From contig JAKAMV010000014.1 in the NCBI GenBank assembly GCA_021812735.1, positions 1-34,073 on the forward strand: a stretch of 34,073 nt of DNA, in the 5' to 3' direction. Below are positions 1-6,953 of the stretch, in pieces. A program made the position numbers and the translations under genes. The notes below the pieces were generated by a model. The model made no database searches and was not told where the DNA came from. It was given only the letters and a program-made list of their open reading frames with translations. The DNA comes from Chloroflexota bacterium. Its GTDB lineage: Bacteria > Chloroflexota > Limnocylindria > Limnocylindrales > CSP1-4. Numbering within the stretch: position 1 is the stretch's first letter; each line of letters begins with the position of its first letter.

Positions 1-60
1 CCCACGCCGCTCCAGATCCGGGCCTTCGAGCTGATCGGCGTCAGTCCGGCGAGCGTGTAG
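1..60 (+). CDS. C-terminal fragment of an unidentified protein
   Basis: The first frame is open from base 1 to a TAG at 58-60 and gives a 19-residue tail ending in LIGVSPASV. Almost every codon ends in G or C, as in the confirmed genes of this window, so I read it as the end of a real gene entering from the left. It is too short to assign to a family. It converges with the monooxygenase-like gene at 129-416. Confidence 0.5.
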   Translation, partial: PTPLQIRAFELIGVSPASV

Positions 61-74
61 ACAGAGCCCTGCAG

Positions 75-87
75 CCGGTTCAACCGG
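75..87. repeat. Small perfect inverted repeat between convergent genes
   Basis: CCGGTT-C-AACCGG is a 6-bp inverted repeat with a single central base. It sits between the stop of the left-edge gene (60) and the stop of the convergent monooxygenase-like gene (129). It could be a weak two-way terminator or a protein-binding site. No T-run follows it on either strand, so termination is not assured. Confidence 0.35.
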
Positions 88-128
88 ATTCGTGCTCGAA
101 TGTGCCTGTCGGCGGCTGGAAGTTCGGC

Positions 129-416
129 CTAGAGGACCTTCTGGTACGCGACGATCTCCATCCCCGCGTGCAGGGCGTTGAGCGCCGGCTGGAGCCCCTG
201 GTGGACCTCGCTCACGCGCCAGGCGGTCGCGTTCTCGGCCGTCTCCCAGCGGAACACCAGCTGATAGCGGTCCGCGTGCTCCGCCTCGCGCAGCAGGCTG
301 CACTCGACCAGGCCCGGCATCTCGAGCGCGGGTGGCCGGTACTGCTCGGCGATGAAGCGCTCGAAGTCGGCGGTCTTCTCGGGCAGGACGGCGAAGCTGA
401 CGTGGCGCTCGATCAT
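129..416 (-). CDS. Small ABM/Dabb-type monooxygenase-like protein
   Basis: This 95-residue protein starts MIERHVSFAV and contains PALEMPGLVECSLLRE, a central RYQLVFRWET strand and a C-terminal HAGMEIVAYQKVL strand. The length and beta-alpha-beta pattern fit the dimeric alpha/beta-barrel (ABM/Dabb) fold, used by quinol-type monooxygenases and by small accessory proteins of catabolic clusters. The ATG at 414-416 is preceded by GGAG at about 8 nt. The gene is transcribed divergently from the gntR-led molybdenum hydroxylase operon, and a GntR-type operator candidate lies in the shared upstream region, so co-regulation is plausible. I see no specific catalytic residue, and the substrate is unknown. 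Confidence 0.7.
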   Translation of the reverse strand: MIERHVSFAVLPEKTADFERFIAEQYRPPALEMPGLVECSLLREAEHADRYQLVFRWETAENATAWRVSEVHQGLQPALNALHAGMEIVAYQKVL

Positions 417-439
417 GGCGGCTGCTCCGCTGCAGAAAA

Positions 440-450
440 TGGTCTGGCCA
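440..450. promoter_or_regulatory. Candidate GntR/FadR-type operator
   Basis: TGGTCTGGCCA is an imperfect palindrome resembling the TGGTC-n-GACCA sites bound by FCD-type GntR regulators. It lies just upstream of the -35 box proposed for the gntR operon. It is also just downstream of a possible minus-strand -10 box (TAAAGT, complement of 458-463) for the monooxygenase-like gene. A regulator bound here could control both genes; this is inference. Confidence 0.4.
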
Positions 451-451
451 G

Positions 452-481
452 TTGACGACTTTATCAGACACGACCTAGCAT
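452..481 (+). promoter_or_regulatory. Putative promoter of the gntR-molybdenum hydroxylase operon
   Basis: TTGACG at 452-457 and TAGCAT at 476-481 are separated by 18 bases, close to a housekeeping sigma consensus. Transcription would start near 488. GGAGGT at 498-503 then lies 9 bases before the GTG at 513 and 12 before the ATG at 516, which favours the GTG as the start codon. Confidence 0.5.
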
Positions 482-512
482 CGCCTGGGGGACGTACGGA
501 GGTCGAGCCAGC

Positions 513-1280
513 GTGATGACGGACGTGCCGCCCTTCGGCCGCGAGGCGGGCGAAGACGCCCCGGCGTGGCCGCGCTTCGCGGTGGTGGACCGCAGCACGC
601 TCCCGGAGGAGATCGCGTCGCGCCTCCTCGACCTGATCAAGGCCGAGCAGCTCCGGCCGGGCGACAAGCTCCCCGCGGAGCGCGACCTGGCGGCCGAGAT
701 GCACGTCAGCCGGCCGGTCCTGCGCGAGGCGCTGCGGGCACTCTCGATCATGAAGGTCGTCGAGATCCGCCAGGGTGCCGGCACGTACATCACGGCCCTC
801 GAGCCGCAGCAGCTCATCTCCCACCTCGAGTTCGTGTTCTCCAAAGACCCGGTCGCGCTCTCGCAGGTGATCGAGACGCGGCGCATCGTCGAGCTGGGCA
901 ACGTCCGCCTCGCGGCCCAGCGGATCACTCCCGACGAGCTGGCCGACCTCGTCGCGCTCCTGCGGCGCCTGCGGGCGGCCGTGGACGATGCGGAGCGCTT
1001 CGCCGAGCTCGACATCGCGTTCCACGACGCGGTCTGCGAAGCGGCCGGCAACTTCCTCCTCGTCCAGTTCATGCGGATCATCAACACGCTGGGCAAGGTG
1101 AGCCGGGAACGGACCGGCGCTGCCGCGGCCACGCGCAAGCGGGCGCTCAAGGACCACGAGGCCATCCTCGCGGCCCTGCGCGCGCACGACCCGGACACCG
1201 CCGCCACGGCGATGGAGGCGCACCTGGCCCACGTCGAGGCGGCCCTCGCCAGCACCATGGCGGCGGCCGGCCACCGATGA
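513..1280 (+). CDS. GntR-family (FadR/FCD subfamily) transcriptional regulator
   Basis: The 255-residue protein has an N-terminal winged helix (about residues 28-93) with the GntR signature LRPGDKLPAERDLA, then SRPVLREALRAL and a wing ending QGAGTY. The C-terminal all-helical FCD ligand domain (about 110-245) keeps the probable metal/ligand residues D167, H171, H215 and H237. FCD regulators usually bind carboxylate effectors such as sugar acids, lactate or acyl-CoA, and often repress their own catabolic operon. It is the first gene of an eight-gene run and overlaps the next gene by ATGA, so it is probably autoregulated and the local regulator. The start is GTG 513 or ATG 516; SD spacing favours 513. 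Confidence 0.93.
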   Translation: MMTDVPPFGREAGEDAPAWPRFAVVDRSTLPEEIASRLLDLIKAEQLRPGDKLPAERDLAAEMHVSRPVLREALRALSIMKVVEIRQGAGTYITALEPQQLISHLEFVFSKDPVALSQVIETRRIVELGNVRLAAQRITPDELADLVALLRRLRAAVDDAERFAELDIAFHDAVCEAAGNFLLVQFMRIINTLGKVSRERTGAAAATRKRALKDHEAILAALRAHDPDTAATAMEAHLAHVEAALASTMAAAGHR

Positions 1281-1726
1281 TCGTCCGCGGCAGCCACCAC
1301 TTCACTGCACCGCGCGAGGCGGTGTTCAACGCCCTCCGGGATCCGCGCGCGCTGCTCGCGGTGATCCCCGACTGCGAGGCCGTGGAGCAGGTGGCGCCCG
1401 ACGAGTACGAGGGCCGCATCACGCTCCGCCTGCCCGGCGCCGCGGGCAGCTACCGCACGCACGTGCGATTGGTCGATGTCGTCCCGCCCGCGCGATGCGG
1501 CCTCGACGGCCGCGTCGAGGGCGCCATGGGCACCATCACCGGCCGCGCCAGCTTCGAGCTCGCGGACGCCGAGCCCGGGACCGCCATGAGCTACAGCGGC
1601 TCCGGCGTGCTCGGCGGTCCGCTCGCCCGCCTCGACGGCGGCATCGCAGCACGCCTCGTCCAATCACTGATCGGCCAGGGCCTCGCCGCCCTGGACCGGG
1701 GCCTTGCCGCGGAGGTTCACGAGTGA
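1277..1726 (+). CDS. coxG: CoxG-like SRPBCC protein (molybdenum hydroxylase accessory)
   Basis: This 149-residue protein belongs to the SRPBCC/CoxG group. It opens with SHHFTAPREAVFNALRDP, continues with LLAVIPDCEAVEQVAPDEYEGR, and has the typical GTITGRASFEL and TAMSYSGSGVLGGPLARL segments. Family members form a helix-grip fold with a hydrophobic cavity. They are encoded with aerobic CO dehydrogenase-type molybdenum hydroxylases, where CoxG is implicated in membrane attachment or quinone delivery. ATG 1277 overlaps the gntR stop (ATGA), and its own stop overlaps the next start (GTGA), indicating translational coupling. No long C-terminal membrane-anchor tail is present. Assignment to the family is firm; the exact role here is inferred from its neighbours. 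Confidence 0.88.
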   Translation: MIVRGSHHFTAPREAVFNALRDPRALLAVIPDCEAVEQVAPDEYEGRITLRLPGAAGSYRTHVRLVDVVPPARCGLDGRVEGAMGTITGRASFELADAEPGTAMSYSGSGVLGGPLARLDGGIAARLVQSLIGQGLAALDRGLAAEVHE

Positions 1727-2571
1727 CGGTCTCGAGCTACTTCCAGCCCGCCTCGGTGCCGGAGGCCATCGCCCTGCTCGCGGAGCACGGGTCAGAGCTC
1801 CTGGTCATCGCCGGGGGCACGGTCGCCATGCCCCTGATCAACGAGGGCATCTCGCTGCCCGCCAAGGTGATGGGCCTCCGGAACGTGGGGATCAACCGCG
1901 TGGAGTTGTCGGGCGGGCGCCTGTGGGTCGGCGCGACCGCCACGCTCACCGCGCTCACCGGCCAGCCGCATGTGCCGCTCCTCGCGGAGGCGGCGCGCCA
2001 CACCGCCAGCTGGCAGGTGCGCAACATGGGCACGATCGGCGGCAACCTGTTCACGCCGCCGCCCGGCGGAGACGTGGCGACGGCGCTGCTCGCGCTCGAC
2101 GCGCAGGTCGAGGTGGTGGGCCGGGGCGGCGTCCGGCTGCTGCCGCTCGACGGCTTCTGGACGGGCTTCATGACGACGGTGCTGGCGCCCGACGAGCTCG
2201 TGGTCCGGGTGGCGGTCCCCGTCACGACGGACCGGCACGCGTTCCTCAAGTTCGGCCGCAAGTCGGCGAACACGCCCGCGGTCGTGACGGTCGCGGCCCG
2301 GGCGGCCATAGACGGCGACCTGGTCGCCGACGCGCGGGTGGCGCTCGGCGCGGCCGGCCCGCACCCGCTGCGCTCGGCCGGCGCCGAGGCGGCCCTGATC
2401 GGCCGCCGGGTCACGCCGGCGGTGATCGCCGAGGCGGCCGCGGCCGCGATGGCGGACGCCCAGCCGTTCTCGGACTCGGTCGCGTCCGAGTGGTACCGGC
2501 GGCGGATGGTGGGGGTGATGGTGGAACGGGCCCTGGCGCCGCTCGCGCAGCCCGCGGAGAGGGGTGCATAG
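1723..2571 (+). CDS. Molybdenum hydroxylase FAD-binding medium subunit (CoxM/XdhB type)
   Basis: The 282-residue protein matches the FAD subunit of xanthine oxidase-family enzymes. It starts VTVSSYFQPASVPEAIALLAE, has the FAD-pyrophosphate motif IAGGT (29-33), and carries the second FAD motif TIGGN (104-108) followed by PPPGGD. The C-terminal domain (about 180-280) includes ALGAAGPHPLRS, the CO_deh_flav_C region. It would pass electrons from the [2Fe-2S] subunit to an acceptor. The GTG at 1723 overlaps the upstream TGA. Order FAD - FeS - Mo subunit is that of cox/nicotinate dehydrogenase-type operons. The substrate is not readable from this subunit. Confidence 0.95.
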   Translation: MTVSSYFQPASVPEAIALLAEHGSELLVIAGGTVAMPLINEGISLPAKVMGLRNVGINRVELSGGRLWVGATATLTALTGQPHVPLLAEAARHTASWQVRNMGTIGGNLFTPPPGGDVATALLALDAQVEVVGRGGVRLLPLDGFWTGFMTTVLAPDELVVRVAVPVTTDRHAFLKFGRKSANTPAVVTVAARAAIDGDLVADARVALGAAGPHPLRSAGAEAALIGRRVTPAVIAEAAAAAMADAQPFSDSVASEWYRRRMVGVMVERALAPLAQPAERGA

Positions 2572-2572
2572 C

Positions 2573-3058
2573 GTGGCGTCGGTCGTCGTCGGTTTCGAGC
2601 TCGGGGGTCGCCCGGTGGAGGTGCTGGTCAGCCCCCTGGCCACGCTCCAGCAGGTGCTCCGCACACAGGTCGGCCGCACCTCCGTCCGGGACGGCTGCCG
2701 GCAGGGCGGCTGCGGCTCGTGCACCGTCCTGCTGGACGGCGAGCCCGTCCTGGCGTGCCTCCTCCCGGTCCAGGACGTCGTCGGCAGGAAGGTCACGACG
2801 CTCGAGGACCTCACCCCCACCGAGGGCCTGACGCCCGTCCAGCGGTCCTTCCTCGACGCCAACGGCTTCCAGTGCGGCTACTGCACGCCGGGCATCGAGA
2901 TGGCCACCAAGGCGCTGCTCGACGAGAACCCGTCGCCCACCCGCGCGGAGATCGCGGACGCGCTGTCGGGCAACGTCTGCCGCTGCACCGGCTACGCCCC
3001 GATCCTCGCCGCGGTCGAGGCCGCGGCGGCCGCCGCCCGCGGGGAGACGGCCCGATGA
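2573..3058 (+). CDS. Molybdenum hydroxylase [2Fe-2S] small subunit (CoxS type)
   Basis: This subunit carries two [2Fe-2S] clusters. The plant-type ferredoxin cluster uses C42, C47, C50 and C62 (GCRQGGCGSC...LAC). The C-terminal four-helix cluster uses C100, C103, C135 and C137 (QCGYC...CRC). The length (161 aa) is normal for the family. Two GTG codons could start it: 2564 or 2573. GGAGAGGGG at 2556-2564 abuts the first and lies 8 nt before the second, so I choose 2573, leaving a 1-nt gap after the FAD subunit. The 3' end overlaps the next start by ATGA. The protein should connect the molybdenum centre to FAD. Confidence 0.95.
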   Translation: MASVVVGFELGGRPVEVLVSPLATLQQVLRTQVGRTSVRDGCRQGGCGSCTVLLDGEPVLACLLPVQDVVGRKVTTLEDLTPTEGLTPVQRSFLDANGFQCGYCTPGIEMATKALLDENPSPTRAEIADALSGNVCRCTGYAPILAAVEAAAAAARGETAR

Positions 3059-4401
3059 CCGCCGACCTCCACGTCGTGGGCCAATCGCTGGAGCGCTACG
3101 ACGGCGCCGGCCACGTGACCGGGCAGACCAGGTACACCGCCGACCTCACCTTCCCGGGCACGCTCCACCTCAAGGTGGTGCGCAGCCCGCTCCACCACGC
3201 CCGCATCCGGGGGCTGGACACCTCCGAGGCCGAGCGCGTGCCGGGCTTCGTGCGCGCCCTCACCCATGCCGACGTGCCGCACAACGTGTACACGATCCTG
3301 GGCCTGATCGGCGTTGAGCCCGAGGAGGAGTTCGTCCTCGCGGTGGACCGCGTGCGCTACGTCGGCGAGCCGATCATGGCGATCCTCGCCGAGACCGAGG
3401 CGGCGGCGTACGAGGCAGTCGCCAAGGTGCGCCTGGACCTCGAGGAGCTGCCCGCGGTGTTCGACATGGACGAGGCGCTGCGGCCGGACGCCCCGGTCGT
3501 CACCCACTGGGGCAACAACACGTTCATGTTCGAGGGCCACGACTGCCGCCGTGTCCGGTTCGGCGACGTGGAGGCCGGCTTCGCGCAGGCCGACCACATC
3601 GTCGAGGGCGAGTACCGGACCTCGCCGATCGAGCACGCCCCGCTCGAGACCACGGGCGCGATTGCCGTCCCGGAGCCCAACGGCCGCTACACCGTCTACA
3701 CCAACACACAGGCGCTGTACTTCAGCCTCGACAACACCTCGATCATCCTGCAAGTGCAGCCGAACCGGCTGCACTTCGTGGGCGGCACCGTGGGCGGCGG
3801 GTTCGGCGGCAAGGTCGACGTCATCGTCGAGCCGCTCGCGGCCCTCGGCGCGATGCGGACCGGGCGGCCCGTCCGCTACGTCTACAACCGCCAGGAGGAG
3901 ATGCAGGTCAGCTCCACGCGCAGCGCCTGGACCATCCGGATCAAGGACGGCGTGCTGGCCGACGGCACGCTCGTGGCGCGCCAGGTCCGAAGCTACGCCG
4001 ACTGCGGCGCGTACAGCCGCCAGACGCCCTACGCACTGACCAAGCACGCGGCCAACGCCGCCGGGCCGTATCGCATCCCCAACGTCAAGATCGATGCCTA
4101 CTGCGTGTACACCAACCGAACGCCCACCTCCGCGATGCGCGGCTTCGGCGTGACGATGGCGTCCTTCGCGGTTGAGGTCCAGATGGACAAGATCGCGGAG
4201 GTCTGCGGGCTGGACCCGTGGACCGTCCGCTTCCGCAACGCCCACCGCAACGGCGACATCAAGCCGCACCGCAAGCCCGTGGCGGACTGCACGCTGATCG
4301 AGACGATGCAGGCCGCCGCCGAACTCGTCGGCCACGAGCTGCCGCCCGAGCTGCGGGCGATGACCTCCGCGCCGCGCACCGCCCAGGAAGGGGGTCGCTG
4401 A
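3055..4401 (+). CDS. Molybdenum hydroxylase molybdopterin subunit, N-terminal half (separate polypeptide)
   Basis: This 448-residue protein covers the first half of a xanthine oxidase-family large subunit. It contains the a/b hammerhead domain (about 15-125, with RYTADLTFPGTLHLKVVRSP) and the first Mo-cofactor domain (about 145-420). That domain carries GGGFGGK at 247-253 and AMRGFG at 360-365. The active-site loop is the RGFG type, not the AYxCSFR loop of form I CO dehydrogenase, so CO is an unlikely substrate. The protein ends after AMTSAPRTAQEGGR, where a normal 750-800 aa subunit would continue. The catalytic Glu domain is in the next ORF. Both sides of the split look intact, and the nearest known arrangement is the NdhL/NdhM pair of nicotinate dehydrogenase. 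Confidence 0.93.
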   Translation: MTADLHVVGQSLERYDGAGHVTGQTRYTADLTFPGTLHLKVVRSPLHHARIRGLDTSEAERVPGFVRALTHADVPHNVYTILGLIGVEPEEEFVLAVDRVRYVGEPIMAILAETEAAAYEAVAKVRLDLEELPAVFDMDEALRPDAPVVTHWGNNTFMFEGHDCRRVRFGDVEAGFAQADHIVEGEYRTSPIEHAPLETTGAIAVPEPNGRYTVYTNTQALYFSLDNTSIILQVQPNRLHFVGGTVGGGFGGKVDVIVEPLAALGAMRTGRPVRYVYNRQEEMQVSSTRSAWTIRIKDGVLADGTLVARQVRSYADCGAYSRQTPYALTKHAANAAGPYRIPNVKIDAYCVYTNRTPTSAMRGFGVTMASFAVEVQMDKIAEVCGLDPWTVRFRNAHRNGDIKPHRKPVADCTLIETMQAAAELVGHELPPELRAMTSAPRTAQEGGR

Positions 4402-4402
4402 G

Positions 4403-5419
4403 ATGGCGAAGCTGCGCGGCACGGGCGTGGCCGCCGTCAACTACCCGACCGGCATGAACCTCGGCGGCGACCCCTCCCAGGCGCTGGTCCACGCCACGAC
4501 GAGCGGCTCGTTCAACGTCGTGCTCGCCGCGGCCGACCTGGGCCAGGGTCTCCGGACCGTGATGGCGCAGATCGCCGCCGAGACCCTGGGCGTCCCGTAC
4601 GGGCAGATCGTGATCCAGACCGCGGACACGGACACCGGGCCGCACGACATGGGCACGTTCGCCAGCCGCGCCACGCATCGCGTGGGCAACGCGGTCAAGG
4701 CGGCGGCCATCGAGGCCCGCGAGGCGGTGCTCGCCCTCGCGTCCGAGGAGCTCGAGGTGTCGGTGGATGACCTCGTCCTCGACGGGCACGGCGGCGTCCA
4801 CGTCGCCGGGTCGCCCCAGCAGCGGCGCGACATCGCGGACCTCGCCTCGCGGGCGCAGTTCCAGTACGGGCGCACGGTCGCAGGCCGCGGCGTGTTCATG
4901 AAGCCCAAGAGCGGGGTGGATCCCGAGACCGGGGCCATGGACCCGGACTCCACCCAGGCCTACGCCTGCACGGTTGCCGAGGTGGAGGTCGACACCGAGA
5001 CGGGCGAGGTGACGGTGCTCAGCATCCGCAGCGCCTACGAGGTGGGCAGGCAGGTCAACCCGGCACTGGTGAAGGGGCAGATCACCGGCGGGGCCTGGAT
5101 GGGCATGAGCCACGCCCTGTACGAGACGACCGAGCCCTGCTACCCGAGCCGGGACCACAGCCCCAAGGACTTCGCCGGGTACCTCATGCCCGGCATCGCG
5201 GAGCTGCCGGTCATCGAATCCGTGGTGCTCGAGGTGCCGTCGGCCAACGGCCCGTACGGCGTCAAGGGCGTGGGCGAGATGACCGCCAACTCTCCGATCC
5301 CCGCCATCGTCAACGCCGTCTACCACGCCTGCGGCGTCCGCGTGGACACGCTGCCCGTCACGCCGGAGGCGATCCTCCGGGGGCTCGACGCCCTCGCCGA
5401 GCGGAAGGGAGCCGCATGA
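4403..5419 (+). CDS. Molybdenum hydroxylase molybdopterin subunit, C-terminal half (separate polypeptide)
   Basis: The 338-residue protein is the second half of the large subunit. It begins with the Mo-domain segment TGMNLGGDPSQALVH, has ADLGQGLRTVMAQIAAETLGV, and ends with KGVGEMTANSPIPAIVNAV. Glu292 in GVGE is the expected catalytic base of xanthine oxidase-type hydroxylases. The start is an ATG one base after the stop of the first half, with its own Shine-Dalgarno GGAAGGGGG at 4386-4394, 8 nt upstream. That favours a true two-gene architecture over a sequencing frameshift. The two halves must assemble to form one Mo-cofactor site. It overlaps the cupin gene by ATGA. Confidence 0.93.
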   Translation: MAKLRGTGVAAVNYPTGMNLGGDPSQALVHATTSGSFNVVLAAADLGQGLRTVMAQIAAETLGVPYGQIVIQTADTDTGPHDMGTFASRATHRVGNAVKAAAIEAREAVLALASEELEVSVDDLVLDGHGGVHVAGSPQQRRDIADLASRAQFQYGRTVAGRGVFMKPKSGVDPETGAMDPDSTQAYACTVAEVEVDTETGEVTVLSIRSAYEVGRQVNPALVKGQITGGAWMGMSHALYETTEPCYPSRDHSPKDFAGYLMPGIAELPVIESVVLEVPSANGPYGVKGVGEMTANSPIPAIVNAVYHACGVRVDTLPVTPEAILRGLDALAERKGAA

Positions 5420-5826
5420 GCCAGATCACCACCTGGGACGAGTTCCCGACGGTCGAGTACGTCAAGGGCGTCCACCGCCAGGCCGTGTCCGGTGAGAAGG
5501 TGATGCTGACCCGCATCGTCTACCGCGGCGGCGTCGTGATCCCCGAGCACAGCCACGAGGCCGAGCAGATCATGCTCGTCGAGGCCGGCCGACTGTGGGC
5601 GAAGGTGGCCAATGAGGAGAGGGAGGTCGGCCCGGGCTCCCTGCTGGTCATCCCCTCGAACTGGGTCCACGCCTTCCGCCAGATGGATGACGAGGACGTC
5701 GTCTTCTACGAGGCGTTCGCTCCCATCCGCCTCGAGTACCTCGTCGGCTTCAAGGGCCCGGACCCGTCGCTGGACATGATGCACCTCGCCTTCGACGAGG
5801 CCGGCGAGTCCGCCCGCAAGGTCTAG
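5416..5826 (+). CDS. Small cupin-domain protein
   Basis: This 136-residue single-domain cupin has motif 1 IPEHSHEAEQIMLVEAG, with H45, H47 and Q51 as likely metal ligands, and motif 2 PGSLLVIPSNWVHAF with H85. Gln replaces the usual Glu of motif 1. Such small cupins serve as metal-dependent isomerases, lyases or dioxygenases, or bind sugars and ring-cleavage products. It starts in an ATGA overlap with the split hydroxylase gene and ends 4 nt before the sugar kinase, so it is part of the operon. It probably acts on the product of the hydroxylase or stabilises a pathway intermediate. The reaction is unknown. Confidence 0.88.
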   Translation: MSQITTWDEFPTVEYVKGVHRQAVSGEKVMLTRIVYRGGVVIPEHSHEAEQIMLVEAGRLWAKVANEEREVGPGSLLVIPSNWVHAFRQMDDEDVVFYEAFAPIRLEYLVGFKGPDPSLDMMHLAFDEAGESARKV

Positions 5827-5830
5827 CGGC

Positions 5831-6928
5831 ATGGCGCTCGACATCCGGCCGGCAGCCGGCGCGCGCTGGGACCTGGTCGCGCTCGGCGAGGTGATGCTCC
5901 GGCTCGACCCGGGCGAGGGACGCATCGCCACCGCCCGCGAGTTCCGGGTCTGGGAGGGCGGCGGCGAGTACAACGTCGCCCGCGGCCTCGCCCGCTGCTT
6001 CCTGATGCGCACCGCCCTCGTCACCGCCTTCGCCGACAACGCCGTCGGCCGGCTGGTTGAAGACCTCATCCGCCAGGGCGGCGTCGACGCAAGCCACGTT
6101 CGGTGGGCGCCCTTCGACGGGATCGGCAGGACAGTCCGAAACGGGCTCAACTTCACCGAGCGCGGGTTCGGCCTCCGCGCCGCGCTCGGGGTGTCGGACC
6201 GGGGCCACACGGCGGCGTCCCAGCTGCGGCCGCGCGACGTGGACTGGGACGCGCTGTTCGGGGGCGAGGGCGCCCGCTGGTTCCACACGGGCGGCATCTT
6301 CGCGGGCCTCTCGGAGACCACCGCCCTCGTCGCGCGCGAGGCGATGGAGGCGGCACGCCGCCACGGAGTGGTGGTGTCGTTCGACCTCAATTTTCGCCCC
6401 TCCCTGTGGGCGGGGATCGGCGGCCCGACCCGGGCCCGCGAGGTCAACGGCGACCTGGTGGGACTGGTGGACGTCCTGCTCGGCAACGAGGAGGACTTCA
6501 CCGCCGCGCTCGGGTTCGGGGTGCCGGGCGGGGATGCGGCCCCGACCTCGCTGGATCCCGCCGGCTTCGGCCGGATGATCGAGGACGTGGTCGCCGCGTA
6601 CCCGAACCTCCGGGCGGTGGCCACCACGCTGCGCGTCGCCAGGACGGCCACCCGGAACGACTGGGGGGCCGTGTGCTGGGCCGACGGCGTCCTGCACGAG
6701 GCGACGCGGCGCCCCGACCTCGAGATCCTCGATCGCGTCGGGGGCGGCGACTCGTTTGCGTCGGGGCTGATCTTCGGCCTCCTCGACGGGCGCGGCCCGG
6801 CACAGGCGGTCGAATACGGGGCCGCGCACGGCGCGCTCGCGATGACCACGCCCGGCGACACGTCGATGGCGACCCGCGCCGAGGTGGAGGCGGTGATGCG
6901 CGGCGCGTCCGCCCGCATCGCCCGCTAG
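5831..6928 (+). CDS. PfkB-family carbohydrate kinase (2-keto-3-deoxygluconate kinase-like)
   Basis: The 365-residue protein is a ribokinase/PfkB-fold kinase. The N-terminal WDLVALGEVMLRLDPG and GGGEYNVARGLAR segments bind substrate. VVSFDLNFRPSLW is typical of 2-keto-3-deoxygluconate kinases, and DRVGGGDSFASG near the C-terminus is the ATP/anion-hole signature with catalytic Asp307. It is the last gene of the operon, 4 nt after the cupin. A KDG kinase-like enzyme implies that the pathway passes through a keto-deoxy sugar acid, which would fit the FCD regulator and the nearby lactonase. Specificity within PfkB enzymes is hard to call, so KDG is only a suggestion. Confidence 0.9.
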   Translation: MALDIRPAAGARWDLVALGEVMLRLDPGEGRIATAREFRVWEGGGEYNVARGLARCFLMRTALVTAFADNAVGRLVEDLIRQGGVDASHVRWAPFDGIGRTVRNGLNFTERGFGLRAALGVSDRGHTAASQLRPRDVDWDALFGGEGARWFHTGGIFAGLSETTALVAREAMEAARRHGVVVSFDLNFRPSLWAGIGGPTRAREVNGDLVGLVDVLLGNEEDFTAALGFGVPGGDAAPTSLDPAGFGRMIEDVVAAYPNLRAVATTLRVARTATRNDWGAVCWADGVLHEATRRPDLEILDRVGGGDSFASGLIFGLLDGRGPAQAVEYGAAHGALAMTTPGDTSMATRAEVEAVMRGASARIAR

Positions 6929-6953
6929 GCGGGCCTGGGGTGTCTAGGCGGGC
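6925..6953. repeat. Two copies of CTAGGCGGGC at the ends of convergent genes
   Basis: CTAGGCGGGC occurs at 6925-6934 and 6944-6953. The first copy includes the TAG stop of the kinase gene; the second includes the minus-strand stop of the EamA gene. GCCCGC (6920-6925) and GCGGGC (6929-6934) can also pair into a short hairpin. This may be a minimal bidirectional terminator or chance. Confidence 0.35.

Noticed and set aside
75..87. tRNA T-arm (GGTTCAA-like)
   Set aside because: The loop is too short for a T-arm, and no acceptor or anticodon arm is present around it.
4395..4405. Sequencing frameshift or nonsense mutation splitting the large subunit
   Set aside because: The second ORF has its own Shine-Dalgarno and ATG at proper spacing, and a comparable split is known in nicotinate dehydrogenase. 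It is less likely but not excluded.
3055..5419. Form I CO dehydrogenase (coxMSL)
   Set aside because: The gene order and CoxG suggest it, but the active-site loop is AMRGFG rather than AYxCSFR and the large subunit is split, so CO oxidation is not supported.
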